Source of the DNA: Clostridia bacterium | Lineage (GTDB): Bacteria; Bacillota; Clostridia; Christensenellales; Borkfalkiaceae | Length of the DNA: 11,778 bases | Direction of reading: 5' to 3' | Assembly (NCBI GenBank): GCA_017631725.1 | Contig: JAGBSS010000084.1 | Span: 1-11,778 of the forward strand | Shown: in pieces, positions 1-6,854 of the stretch | How the letters are laid out: each line of letters starts with the position of its first letter | Numbering within the stretch: position 1 is the first letter of the stretch | Notes under the pieces: model-generated | Told to the model about the DNA's origin: nothing | Databases searched by the model: none | Seen by the model: the letters and a program-made list of their open reading frames with translations, nothing else | Translations under genes and position numbers: made by a program

Positions 1-830
1 CGTTGTGTGTTAATGGTCAAATTGATGGGGCTTATCGTATTGGCAAGATTTGGTATATCCCTGATGGGGCAGAGAAACCAAAAGACGGGAGAATTAAGTC
101 TAAAGAAAGTTTAATTTCTTTGATAGAGAAAAAGAAAGCGGAACTTGATTCTCGCCGTCCTTTAACGGAAGGCGAAGTTCAAAGACTCTATGAAGATTTT
201 ATGATAGAGTACACTTATAATTCAAACGCTATCGAGGGGAATACTCTAACTTTGCGTGAAACGGATATGGTTTTACGTGGCTTCACTATTGACCAAAAAC
301 CACTCAAAGACCATATGGAAGCCGTTGGTCATAAAAACGCTTTTTATTTTATGGTTGACCTTGTAAAAGAAAATGCAGAACTAACCGAATACGTAATTAA
401 ACAAATTCACTCACTTGTTCTTGCTGATAAGCCTATGGACAAAGGAACGTATAGAAAAGTCCCTGTTAGAATTTTAGGTGCATATCACGAGCCTTCAGAG
501 CCTTATTTAATTGAGCCCAAAATGAACGAACTTTTAATTGATTATAAAAGTGATGATAGAAATATTGCAGAAAAACTTGCACTCTTTCATATTAAGTTTG
601 AAGGGATACACCCCTTTATTGATGGAAACGGCAGAACAGGTAGGCTTTTAGTAAATTTAGAGCTAATGAAGGCAGGCTATCCACCTATTGATATAAAGTT
701 TACCGATAGAAAAAGATATTACGATGCGTTTGACGCTTATTACGTTAAGAAAGACTTATCTGCAATGACCAAACTTTTTGCAGAATACCTAAACGCAAGA
801 TTAGATGAATATTTGAAGATTTTAAACTAA
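1..830 (+). CDS. Fic-family protein adenylyltransferase (5' partial)
   Basis: Fic proteins transfer AMP (sometimes other nucleotide moieties) from a nucleotide to a target protein side chain. The core motif HPFIDGNGRTGR is complete about 203-214 residues into the visible part, with the catalytic His, the metal-binding Asp and both Arg residues present. An inhibitory-helix motif of the S/TxxxE(G/N) type, S-N-A-I-E-G, sits upstream at about residues 74-79, so this is a self-inhibited enzyme with the helix N-terminal to the Fic core (class II by the usual scheme). The reading frame is open to the left edge. The first visible residues (CVNGQIDGAYRIGKIWYIP) look like the end of a MerR/excisionase-like winged helix that precedes some Fic domains, so the start is outside the window and the in-frame TTG at 3 is probably not the start. 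The target is unknown. A strong terminator follows the stop by 50 nt. Fic assignment is firm; the N-terminal domain is inferred. Confidence 0.93.
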   Translation, partial: LCVNGQIDGAYRIGKIWYIPDGAEKPKDGRIKSKESLISLIEKKKAELDSRRPLTEGEVQRLYEDFMIEYTYNSNAIEGNTLTLRETDMVLRGFTIDQKPLKDHMEAVGHKNAFYFMVDLVKENAELTEYVIKQIHSLVLADKPMDKGTYRKVPVRILGAYHEPSEPYLIEPKMNELLIDYKSDDRNIAEKLALFHIKFEGIHPFIDGNGRTGRLLVNLELMKAGYPPIDIKFTDRKRYYDAFDAYYVKKDLSAMTKLFAEYLNARLDEYLKILN

Positions 831-880
831 ATTAACTAATATGACAAACCTTGTCATAACTACACGCTCAACCAAAATTA

Positions 881-910
881 AACCACCAACCAAAAGGTTG
901 GTGGTTTTTT
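881..910 (+). terminator. Rho-independent terminator after the Fic gene
   Basis: An 11-bp perfect stem (AACCACCAACC, 881-891, with GGTTGGTGGTT, 896-906) closes an AAAA loop and runs into a T tract ending at 910. The stem is fully paired and the U-tail is clear, so it is a strong intrinsic terminator for the Fic gene. Confidence 0.92.
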
Positions 911-1081
911 ACTATGAGATTAGTTGAGCAAGATTTAAATTAGGAGAAAAATTGACGTTAAAAATTTGCTAAAATTATTTTTAAATATGACAAAAACTTT
1001 CATATAAATGTTTTACTATCTTGTGTCTATATAAAAAAGTAAATTAATGGTACAATATTGTAATTTATATTATAGAGATGG

Positions 1082-1105
1082 GAAATTAAATTATAATTTA
1101 ATTTC
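1082..1105. promoter_or_regulatory. 24-bp perfect palindrome upstream of the YitT promoter
   Basis: The half-site GAAATTAAATTA is followed directly by its reverse complement TAATTTAATTTC with no central gap or mismatch. It ends two bases before the -35 box at 1107, where a repressor or activator dimer could act. The content is almost all A and T, which raises the chance of a fortuitous palindrome. The operator role is inference. Confidence 0.4.
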
Positions 1106-1106
1106 A

Positions 1107-1135
1107 TTGACACGAAAAAAGTTTTGTGTTATCTT
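1107..1135 (+). promoter_or_regulatory. Sigma-A-type promoter of the YitT gene
   Basis: TTGACA (1107-1112) and TATCTT (1130-1135) are separated by 17 bases, a perfect -35 and a good -10 at the ideal spacing. Transcription should start at about 1142-1143, only two or three bases before the ATG at 1145. Confidence 0.75.
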
Positions 1136-1144
1136 TTGTATATT

Positions 1145-2008
1145 ATGAAAGGAATCAATAGAGAAAAAGCACAAAAAGAGTTTATAAGATATCTTTTTAT
1201 GGTGTTAGGTTGTTTTAGCTATGCATTAAGTTTGCAAACATTTTTAATCCCCAACGAGATAGTAGGTGGGGGCGTAAGTGGTGCTGCATCTTTAATAGAA
1301 ATTTTAACCCACTTACCAGCAGGCTTGTTTATAGTATTAATAAATATTCCGATACTAATTTTTGGCTTTAGGTTAATGGGCTGGAAATTTATATTAAGGT
1401 GTTTTATCACAACGGCGTGTTTAGGTTTGGCTACCGAAATTCTTTCTTGGTTTGTTCCGCCAATGACAGATGACAACATACTTGCAGCAGCCTACGGTGG
1501 TGTTTTACAGGGCATTGGAATAGGTCTATTTATTAGGTTTGAAACAAGTAGTGGTGGCACAGAACTTTTAGGCAGAGTAACTCATCACGCAGTTCCTGTC
1601 GGAAGCATTGCAACTCACGTTGCGGTGTTTGATGCAATTGTCGTTATTGTCGGTGCTATAGCATTAAACAACTTACAAAATATTCTTTATGCTTTAATTT
1701 TAATATTTATAAGCGCAAAGGTAAGCGACTTAATTGTGCTTGGCTTAAACACAGGGAAAATGTGCTACATAATCACAAACAAATCAGAAGAAATAGCCGC
1801 TTTTCTCATAGCGCATAGCCCACGAGGAATAACTCTTTTAAACGGCACTGGGATGTATACCAAAACTCCTAAAGGAGTGTTGCTCACTTGTGTTAAGAAT
1901 AGCCAAGTAGCATACTTAAAATCATCAATAAAACAATTAGATGAAAATGCTTTTGTTGTAGTGACCGATGCAACCGAAGTTTACGGCAAAGGCTTTAAGC
2001 GTATGTAA
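1145..2008 (+). CDS. YitT-family integral membrane protein (DUF161/DUF2179)
   Basis: The 287-aa product has the YitT family layout. An N-terminal membrane part of about five hydrophobic segments includes the glycine-rich stretch NEIVGGGVSGAASL and the GGTELLGR motif (family GGT-(D/E)-(L/I)-L). It is followed by a soluble DUF2179 domain of about 80 residues carrying RGITLLNGTGMY and a C-terminal VVVTDATEVYGKGF. Members sit in the cytoplasmic membrane; their transported substrate is not established. I chose ATG 1145 because it gives the usual family N-terminus (a short basic lead before the first membrane segment). An in-frame TTG at 1124 would lie inside the promoter. No Shine-Dalgarno precedes 1145, so the mRNA may be nearly leaderless. 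It is monocistronic, with its own promoter and terminator. Confidence 0.9.
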   Translation: MKGINREKAQKEFIRYLFMVLGCFSYALSLQTFLIPNEIVGGGVSGAASLIEILTHLPAGLFIVLINIPILIFGFRLMGWKFILRCFITTACLGLATEILSWFVPPMTDDNILAAAYGGVLQGIGIGLFIRFETSSGGTELLGRVTHHAVPVGSIATHVAVFDAIVVIVGAIALNNLQNILYALILIFISAKVSDLIVLGLNTGKMCYIITNKSEEIAAFLIAHSPRGITLLNGTGMYTKTPKGVLLTCVKNSQVAYLKSSIKQLDENAFVVVTDATEVYGKGFKRM

Positions 2009-2030
2009 AAACCCCAAAATTTGCAACAAA

Positions 2031-2066
2031 AAAGGCGTTAGTTTACTACTAACGCCTTTATTATTT
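2031..2066 (+). terminator. Terminator after the YitT gene
   Basis: A 12-bp perfect stem (AAAGGCGTTAGT, 2031-2042, with ACTAACGCCTTT, 2048-2059) closes a 5-nt loop and is followed by ATTATTTT. The A-rich left flank could also make it act on the opposite strand. Confidence 0.88.
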
Positions 2067-2097
2067 TAAAACAATTCAATAAAATTTTATACGTCCA

Positions 2098-2126
2098 TTG
2101 ACATTGTTTAATAAACCAAGTATACT
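2098..2126 (+). promoter_or_regulatory. Promoter of the M20 amidohydrolase gene
   Basis: TTGACA (2098-2103) and TATACT (2121-2126) are separated by 17 bases. This predicts a start near 2133 and a leader of about 95 nt before the ATG at 2228; I see no recognisable riboswitch in that leader. Confidence 0.75.
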
Positions 2127-2227
2127 TAAATTCTAAGCATAATAAATACTTTAACTTTTTCAAAATTCGGTTGAGAAGGTAATAGACCACTATTTTGTAA
2201 TTAAAGAGAAAGCATAGGGAGTGTAAA

Positions 2228-3565
2228 ATGAAAAACTTGCTAAATGCGGTTGAAAAATATCGTGATTTAATTTTAGAAACGGAAAAATATATTTGGGAAC
2301 ACCCAGAAACAGGGTACCGTGAATATAAAACATCAAAGTTTATGGAAGAAAAATTCATTGAACTTGGTTATGATATAACTCGTGCGGAAAACATTACAGG
2401 GTTTTATACTACCATAGACACGGGAAGAGAAGGCCCAACTCTTTTAATTTTAGGGGAACTTGACTCTATAATTTGCCCAACTCATAAATCTGCCGACAAA
2501 GAAACGGGCGCCGTTCACTCTTGTGGACATAATGCTCAATGTGCCGCACTTATTGGTATTGCGGCTGCTTTAAAAGAGCCAAACGCATTGGACGGTTTAA
2601 GTGGAAAAATAAAACTTTGTGCTGTTCCGGCAGAAGAACTTTTAGAAATAGAATATCGCAACGAACTTATGGCAAAAGGCATTATAAAATATTATGGTGG
2701 CAAGCCTGAATTTTTATATCGCGGATATTTTGATGACGTTGATATTGCTTTTATGGTACATACCACTTGTATGGAAAAATATGCCACTAAAATTGGTTCG
2801 GTTGGTTGCTTGGCAAAGCAAGTTATATATAAAGGCGTGGCATCACACGCAGGGTCAATCCCTTGGGAAGGAAGAAACGCTTTGTATGCGGCAACTTGTG
2901 GGCTAAATGCTTGCAATGCAATAAGAGAAACTTTTAAAGAAAAAGATATTATTCGTTTTCATCCAATTATAACTCGTGCAGGGGAAATGGTTAATGCTAT
3001 TCCAGATAAAGCCGTTATAGAATCTTACGTGCGTGGTAAAACTTTCGATGCAATGAAAAAAGCAAACTATAGATTAAATCAAGCACTTTGTGGTGCAGCA
3101 CTTTCACTTGATAACAATATCGAAATTATAGATAAGCCGGGCTATGCTCCATTATTAAATGACAAAAATATGATACCGCTTATCCAAGATGCACTTAAAG
3201 TGGCTTTGCCAGAAGAAGAATTCTTGTTTATTAATGAAGTTGGTTCTGGTAGTACGGATATGGGCGACCTTTCAGCAATTATGCCTGTAATTCACCCCTA
3301 TGCACCGGGCGCAAAGGGAACATCACACGGTAGCGATTATCAAATTGTTGATAAGGAAAGGGCTTGTGTTGGTAGCGCAAAATGGCAATTAGCAATACTC
3401 TATTTATTGCTTAAAGATGGCGCAGAACGTGCAAAAACGATTATTAAAGAACATAAGCCTATGTTTAGTAGCAAGCAAGAATATTTTGAAAATCTTTCTT
3501 CTTTTGATAGAGATGGGGATAGAATAATTTATTCTTCTGATGGCAACGTTTCAGTAAAATTATAA
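2228..3565 (+). CDS. M20-family amidohydrolase/metallopeptidase
   Basis: A cytoplasmic 445-aa metal-dependent hydrolase of the M20 amidohydrolase branch, which cleaves amide bonds of N-acyl or aminoacyl substrates (relatives include aminobenzoyl-glutamate and N-acyl amino acid hydrolases). Visible motifs: HSCGHNAQ at about 97-104 with the Cys and His ligands typical of the amidohydrolase branch, the Glu pair of PAEE at 136-137, a His at 178 (MVHTT), SHAG at 206-209 in the dimerisation/lid domain, STDMGD at 342-347, and a C-terminal metal-site His in TSHGSD at 367. No signal peptide. The ATG is preceded by AGGGAG at a good distance. The next gene encodes an ornithine-cyclodeaminase-family enzyme with its own promoter 110 nt on, and a linked amino-acid-derivative pathway is a reasonable inference. 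The family call is firm; the substrate is not predictable. Confidence 0.9.
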   Translation: MKNLLNAVEKYRDLILETEKYIWEHPETGYREYKTSKFMEEKFIELGYDITRAENITGFYTTIDTGREGPTLLILGELDSIICPTHKSADKETGAVHSCGHNAQCAALIGIAAALKEPNALDGLSGKIKLCAVPAEELLEIEYRNELMAKGIIKYYGGKPEFLYRGYFDDVDIAFMVHTTCMEKYATKIGSVGCLAKQVIYKGVASHAGSIPWEGRNALYAATCGLNACNAIRETFKEKDIIRFHPIITRAGEMVNAIPDKAVIESYVRGKTFDAMKKANYRLNQALCGAALSLDNNIEIIDKPGYAPLLNDKNMIPLIQDALKVALPEEEFLFINEVGSGSTDMGDLSAIMPVIHPYAPGAKGTSHGSDYQIVDKERACVGSAKWQLAILYLLLKDGAERAKTIIKEHKPMFSSKQEYFENLSSFDRDGDRIIYSSDGNVSVKL

Positions 3566-3612
3566 TTTAAACGAAAAAAGATATATAAAATGCGTTGTTG
3601 TAGGCTTAAAAG

Positions 3613-3641
3613 TTGTCTTTTTTTGGCTAATATGATAAAAT
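3613..3641 (+). promoter_or_regulatory. Extended -10 promoter of the OCD-family gene
   Basis: TTGTCT (3613-3618) and TAAAAT (3636-3641) are 17 bases apart, and TGA immediately precedes the -10 box, making an extended -10. No convincing terminator separates this from the M20 gene, so readthrough plus internal initiation is likely. Confidence 0.6.
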
Positions 3642-3673
3642 TATAAGGTATTTTGGTTTTTGGAGATAGAAAA

Positions 3674-4696
3674 ATGGCTAAGGCAAATTTAATTTTTTTA
3701 AATAATAAAGCAATGGAAGAGCAAGGTGTTTTAGATATGCAAAAGGCCATTGCAGACGTAGAAAAAACATATATGCTCAATTGGACGGGCAACGTAATAA
3801 ATCCGGGTAAATGCGTTTTGCGTTGGGGCAAAACTACTGAAGATGAAAACGTTTTAGGCAGAATTAACGCTATGCCGGGCTACCTTGGTGGCGATTATGA
3901 TATGGCGGGAGTTAAATGGATAGGTAGTGGCCCTATGAACTATAAACAGGGTTTGCCAAGGGCAAGTGTTACGGTTATTTTAAACGACCCACAAACCAAA
4001 CTCCCTGTATGTGTTGCAGATGGAACTGCTGTTAGCACCATTAGAACAGGTGCAAGCGGTGGCGTTGCTATTAAACTTTTAGCAAAAAGTAATGCAAAGG
4101 TAATGACTATTTGTGGTGCAGGGGCGCAAGCGCCAACACAATTAGAAGCAGCGCTTATTGCAAGACCGAGCATAGAAAAACTATTTATTTACGATATAAA
4201 AAAGGAAAATGCAGAAAGGTTTGCAAGTTTAGTAAAAGAGAAATTTTCCAAGTTAGAAGTGGTTATTGTTGACAATCCAGAACAAGCAACAAAAGAAAGT
4301 GATATTATAGACTGTGTGACACTTGCTTCAGAGCCGTTTATTAAGGGTGAATGGCTTAAAAAGGGTGCACTTGTTATGAATATGGCCGATTACGAAGTGG
4401 ATAACGATTGTGTGAAAAAAGCAGATAAGATTGTTGTCGATTTTTGGGAAGGCGTAAAGCATAGAATGATAAGCACGGTTGCATTAATGTACAAAGACGG
4501 GCTTGTAAAAGATAGCGATATTCACGCGGAACTCGGTGAAATTTTATGTGGAGAAAAACCTGCAAGAGAAAACGACGATGAAATTATTTATTTTAATGCC
4601 GTTGGTGCAGGAATATTAGATATAGCATTGGTTTCAAGATGTTATAAAAGTGCAAAAGAAAACGGTAAAGGAATAATCGTTCCATTTTGGGAATAA
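3674..4696 (+). CDS. Ornithine cyclodeaminase/mu-crystallin-family protein
   Basis: A 340-aa NAD(P)-binding enzyme of the OCD/mu-crystallin family, whose members act as cyclodeaminases, alanine dehydrogenases, opine-type or imine reductases. The Rossmann nucleotide-binding motif GAGAQA is at about 148-153, followed by an acidic residue at the end of the next strand (FIYDI). The upstream dimer/substrate domain contains the family signatures AGVKWIGSGP, where the Lys is the usual substrate contact, and ADGTAVSTIRTGA. The family's usual closing loop (normally with a conserved Asp and G-S-D-like residues) reads NMADYEVDND, so the activity may differ from true ornithine cyclodeaminase. ATG 3674 is chosen because GGAG lies 8 nt upstream; the in-frame TTG at 3653 has no such site. 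The neighbouring M20 hydrolase may release its substrate; this is inference. Confidence 0.88.
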   Translation: MAKANLIFLNNKAMEEQGVLDMQKAIADVEKTYMLNWTGNVINPGKCVLRWGKTTEDENVLGRINAMPGYLGGDYDMAGVKWIGSGPMNYKQGLPRASVTVILNDPQTKLPVCVADGTAVSTIRTGASGGVAIKLLAKSNAKVMTICGAGAQAPTQLEAALIARPSIEKLFIYDIKKENAERFASLVKEKFSKLEVVIVDNPEQATKESDIIDCVTLASEPFIKGEWLKKGALVMNMADYEVDNDCVKKADKIVVDFWEGVKHRMISTVALMYKDGLVKDSDIHAELGEILCGEKPARENDDEIIYFNAVGAGILDIALVSRCYKSAKENGKGIIVPFWE

Positions 4697-4768
4697 AAGG
4701 TAAAAGCACTTTAATTGACAGAAAAATTGTTTACCATGAAAAAGAGATAAATACTAAATAAATTAAAT

Positions 4769-4799
4769 AAACGCCACCAAAGTTTGGGGCGTTTTAATA
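4769..4799 (+). terminator. Terminator after the OCD-family gene
   Basis: AAACGCC (4769-4775) pairs with GGCGTTT (4788-4794), and inside it CCAAA pairs with TTTGG, leaving one bulged A and a tight loop. A short T-rich tail follows. Confidence 0.8.
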
Positions 4800-4908
4800 T
4801 AATCATTTATTAAATGGGGTTTAAAAATTATAACATTTATTATATTTAGATATAGATATTACGTGTGCCCTGTTGTTATAATACTTACAAAAATATACCA
4901 ATAATTTA

Positions 4909-4950
4909 CTTTATTATATAGACATTGCCTAAAAAAATGATATAATAAAG
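4909..4950. promoter_or_regulatory. 11-bp inverted repeat framing the operon promoter
   Basis: CTTTATTATAT (4909-4919) and its exact reverse complement ATATAATAAAG (4940-4950) are 20 bases apart. The right arm contains the -10 box and the left arm touches the -35 box. A dimeric repressor bound here would cover the promoter. The arms are almost all A and T, so chance or a structural origin is possible; the operator role is inferred. Confidence 0.4.
4919..4946 (+). promoter_or_regulatory. Promoter of the amidohydrolase-GH29-MBL operon
   Basis: TAGACA (4919-4924) lies 16 bases upstream of a perfect TATAAT (4941-4946) that carries an extended -10 TGA. The predicted start is near 4953, with a leader of about 28 nt. 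A second extended -10 (TGTTATAAT, 4874-4882) lacks a clear -35. Confidence 0.7.
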
Positions 4951-4980
4951 AATATAATTAAAAAAAATTATGGAGGACGT

Positions 4981-5877
4981 ATGATTATTGATATTCACTC
5001 GCATTGTTATAAAAATCCTTTGCCTTTTGTAACGCCATTTTGCAATCCTGAAGAATTAATAAAATTTTATAATAGTCAGGGTATAGATAAGGCGGTTTTA
5101 TTGCCTGTGGTTAACCCTGAAATCTATTTTCCGCAGTCAAACGATGAAGTTTTAGAAATTTGTGCTGCGTATAAAGATAGGTTTATTCCATACTGCAATA
5201 TTGACCCAAGGGCAATGACAAACGCACCAAACGCTCCCTTAACAAAGGTTTTAGAATACTACAAAAATAAAGGGTGCAAAGGTATTGGCGAAGTTATGCC
5301 TAATTTAGAGTTGATGGACCCAAAAGTTCAAAATCTTTTTTATGCGGCAGAACAAGTAGAGTTGCCAATAGTGTACGATGGGTCAGACGTTAAAGATGGC
5401 GACTTTGGTTTATACGACGATGCAGGTTTGCCACAATTAGAACACACATTGCAACGTTTCCCACGTTTAAAAATATTTGGACACGGGCCTGTTTTTTGGG
5501 CAGAATTATTTAAACTTAAAACCCCAGGGGAACGTGGATACGTGTTTAGTTTTAATGGAAAAGAACAAGTAGGTATTCGTGGAGAAGAAAACGTTGTAGA
5601 AGGGGTTGTGCCCGTTTTATTGCGTAGATATGAAAACTTGCATTGCGACCTTTCAGATGATTCTCCAATTAACGCACTTTCGAGAAATTTAGAATATACT
5701 AAAAAGTTCTTTATTGAATTCCAAGATAGGCTTTATTTCGGAACGGATATGTGCAACAAATATGTAGAATATCCACACGTTAAGTTTATAAACGGATTAT
5801 TAGAAAAGGGTATAATCAGTAAGGAAATTTACGACAAAGTCACACATAAAAACGCACAAAAACTATTAGGAGTATAA
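4981..5877 (+). CDS. Amidohydrolase-family (TIM-barrel, Amidohydro_2-like) protein
   Basis: A 298-aa cytoplasmic TIM-barrel hydrolase of the amidohydrolase superfamily, whose relatives include lactonases, decarboxylases and deacylases. Visible metal-site features: HSH (H6, H8) after strand 1, a conserved Glu in GIGEV at 104, HGP (H168) after strand 6 and FGTD (D256) after strand 8, with a typical C-terminal NAQKLL. Where strand 5 usually ends in a metal-ligand His, the sequence reads LPIVYDG, an Asp at 133, so the metal site may be altered. Start: GGAGG four bases upstream of the ATG, after a good promoter. It is the first gene of a compact operon with GH29 (1-nt gap) and an MBL hydrolase. 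Some family members hydrolyse sugar lactones, including fuconolactone, which would fit a fucosidase neighbour, but nothing in the sequence proves that substrate. Confidence 0.85.
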   Translation: MIIDIHSHCYKNPLPFVTPFCNPEELIKFYNSQGIDKAVLLPVVNPEIYFPQSNDEVLEICAAYKDRFIPYCNIDPRAMTNAPNAPLTKVLEYYKNKGCKGIGEVMPNLELMDPKVQNLFYAAEQVELPIVYDGSDVKDGDFGLYDDAGLPQLEHTLQRFPRLKIFGHGPVFWAELFKLKTPGERGYVFSFNGKEQVGIRGEENVVEGVVPVLLRRYENLHCDLSDDSPINALSRNLEYTKKFFIEFQDRLYFGTDMCNKYVEYPHVKFINGLLEKGIISKEIYDKVTHKNAQKLLGV

Positions 5878-5878
5878 T

Positions 5879-6844
5879 ATGGACAACAAGCAGTTTTTTA
5901 AGCAAGCGAAATTTGGCATGTTTATTCATTGGGGGCTTTACAGTCTTGCCGGTGGAGAGTGGAAAGGTCAAAGAACGGAATTCCCTGCAGAGTGGATTAT
6001 GACCTATTATAAAATTCCTATTAAAGAATACGAACAACTTGCAACGGCATTTAATCCAATTTACTTTGATGCAGAAGAGTGGGTTAAACTTGCTAAAGAA
6101 GCAGGTATGCAATACATTGTGTTTACAAGCAAGCATCAAGAAGGGTTTGCAATGTTTAAGTCGGAAGTAGATGGCTATAACGTTGTAGATAGCACTCCTT
6201 TTAAAAGAGACGTTGTCCAAGAACTTGCCGCGGCTTGTAAAAAATATGGCATTAAACTTGGTTTATACTATTCTCACGAGTTAGATTTCCACGAAGAGCA
6301 CGGCGGCGGTGTTAACTATTTAGACCCATGGCTAAACTGCGATTGGGCAAATAATTGGGATTTTCCAAATAAAAAAGAAAAAGATTATTCTATTTGTTTA
6401 GAAAAAAAGATAAAGCCACAATTAAAAGAACTTTTAACTAAATACGGCGATATTTTATGTATTTGGTGTGACGACCCTTGCGAAATTACTAAAGACCAAA
6501 GCCAACAAGTTTACGACTTTATTAAAAGTTATCAACCAGATTGTTTGGTTTCTTCAAGGGTGGGAAACGGACTTGGCGATATTATCAGTTTCGATGACAA
6601 TAAAGTAACCGATGAAGACTGCAAAAACGGGCTATACGAAGCTTGTGTCACAATGAACAAGTCTTGGGGATATAAGTCTTACGATAATAATTGGAAAAGT
6701 GCCGATGAAATTATAAAAATTAAAAATCATCTTAACGAACGTGGCGTTAACCTTTTATTAAACGTTGGTCCAGATGGGCTTGGTAGAATTCCTGCCCCAA
6801 CCGTGGAAATTTTAAAAGAAATTGGTAGAAAAACCAACAAATAA
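5879..6844 (+). CDS. GH29 alpha-L-fucosidase-like glycosidase, short cytoplasmic form
   Basis: GH29 enzymes remove terminal alpha-L-fucose by a retaining mechanism. Family marks: AKFGMFIHWGLYS near the N-terminus (substrate His at 17), SKHQEGF at 84-90, LGLYYSH at 127-133, the nucleophile strand GDILCIWCDD with probable nucleophile D198, and the C-terminal NLLLNVGPDGLGRIP. Two differences stand out: the usual KHHDGF reads KHQEGF (second His replaced by Gln), and the nucleophile strand has Cys-Asp where IWFDG is common. At 321 aa it is only the catalytic barrel, without signal peptide or C-terminal beta-sandwich, so it acts inside the cell on imported small glycosides, if it is a glycosidase at all. 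AGGAG precedes the ATG by six bases and the upstream stop is one base away, implying coupled translation. Fold call firm, fucose specificity less so. Confidence 0.86.
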   Translation: MDNKQFFKQAKFGMFIHWGLYSLAGGEWKGQRTEFPAEWIMTYYKIPIKEYEQLATAFNPIYFDAEEWVKLAKEAGMQYIVFTSKHQEGFAMFKSEVDGYNVVDSTPFKRDVVQELAAACKKYGIKLGLYYSHELDFHEEHGGGVNYLDPWLNCDWANNWDFPNKKEKDYSICLEKKIKPQLKELLTKYGDILCIWCDDPCEITKDQSQQVYDFIKSYQPDCLVSSRVGNGLGDIISFDDNKVTDEDCKNGLYEACVTMNKSWGYKSYDNNWKSADEIIKIKNHLNERGVNLLLNVGPDGLGRIPAPTVEILKEIGRKTNK

Positions 6845-6854
6845 GGAGCAATAA

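Larger units (their letters stand above)
831..1144. other. Intergenic region with palindromes between Fic and YitT genes
   Basis: No gene is visible in these 314 bases. Besides the terminator at 881-910 they hold a 17-nt palindromic element right after the Fic stop (ATGACAA-acc-TTGTCAT, 841-857), a related copy at 987-1003 (ATGACAAA...TTTCAT, 13 of 17 positions the same), a perfect 12-bp palindrome TACAATATTGTA at 1051-1062, a perfect 24-bp palindrome at 1082-1105 and a consensus promoter at 1107-1135. The density of dyad symmetry suggests regulator binding sites, but none matches an operator I can name. Confidence 0.6.

Noticed and set aside
2038..2358. 106-codon minus-strand frame
   Set aside because: It crosses the YitT terminator, the M20 promoter and the M20 start, and its product is low-complexity with no family signature.
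4715..4720. TTGACA after the OCD-family gene as a promoter
   Set aside because: No -10 box lies at 15-19 bases and a terminator follows directly.
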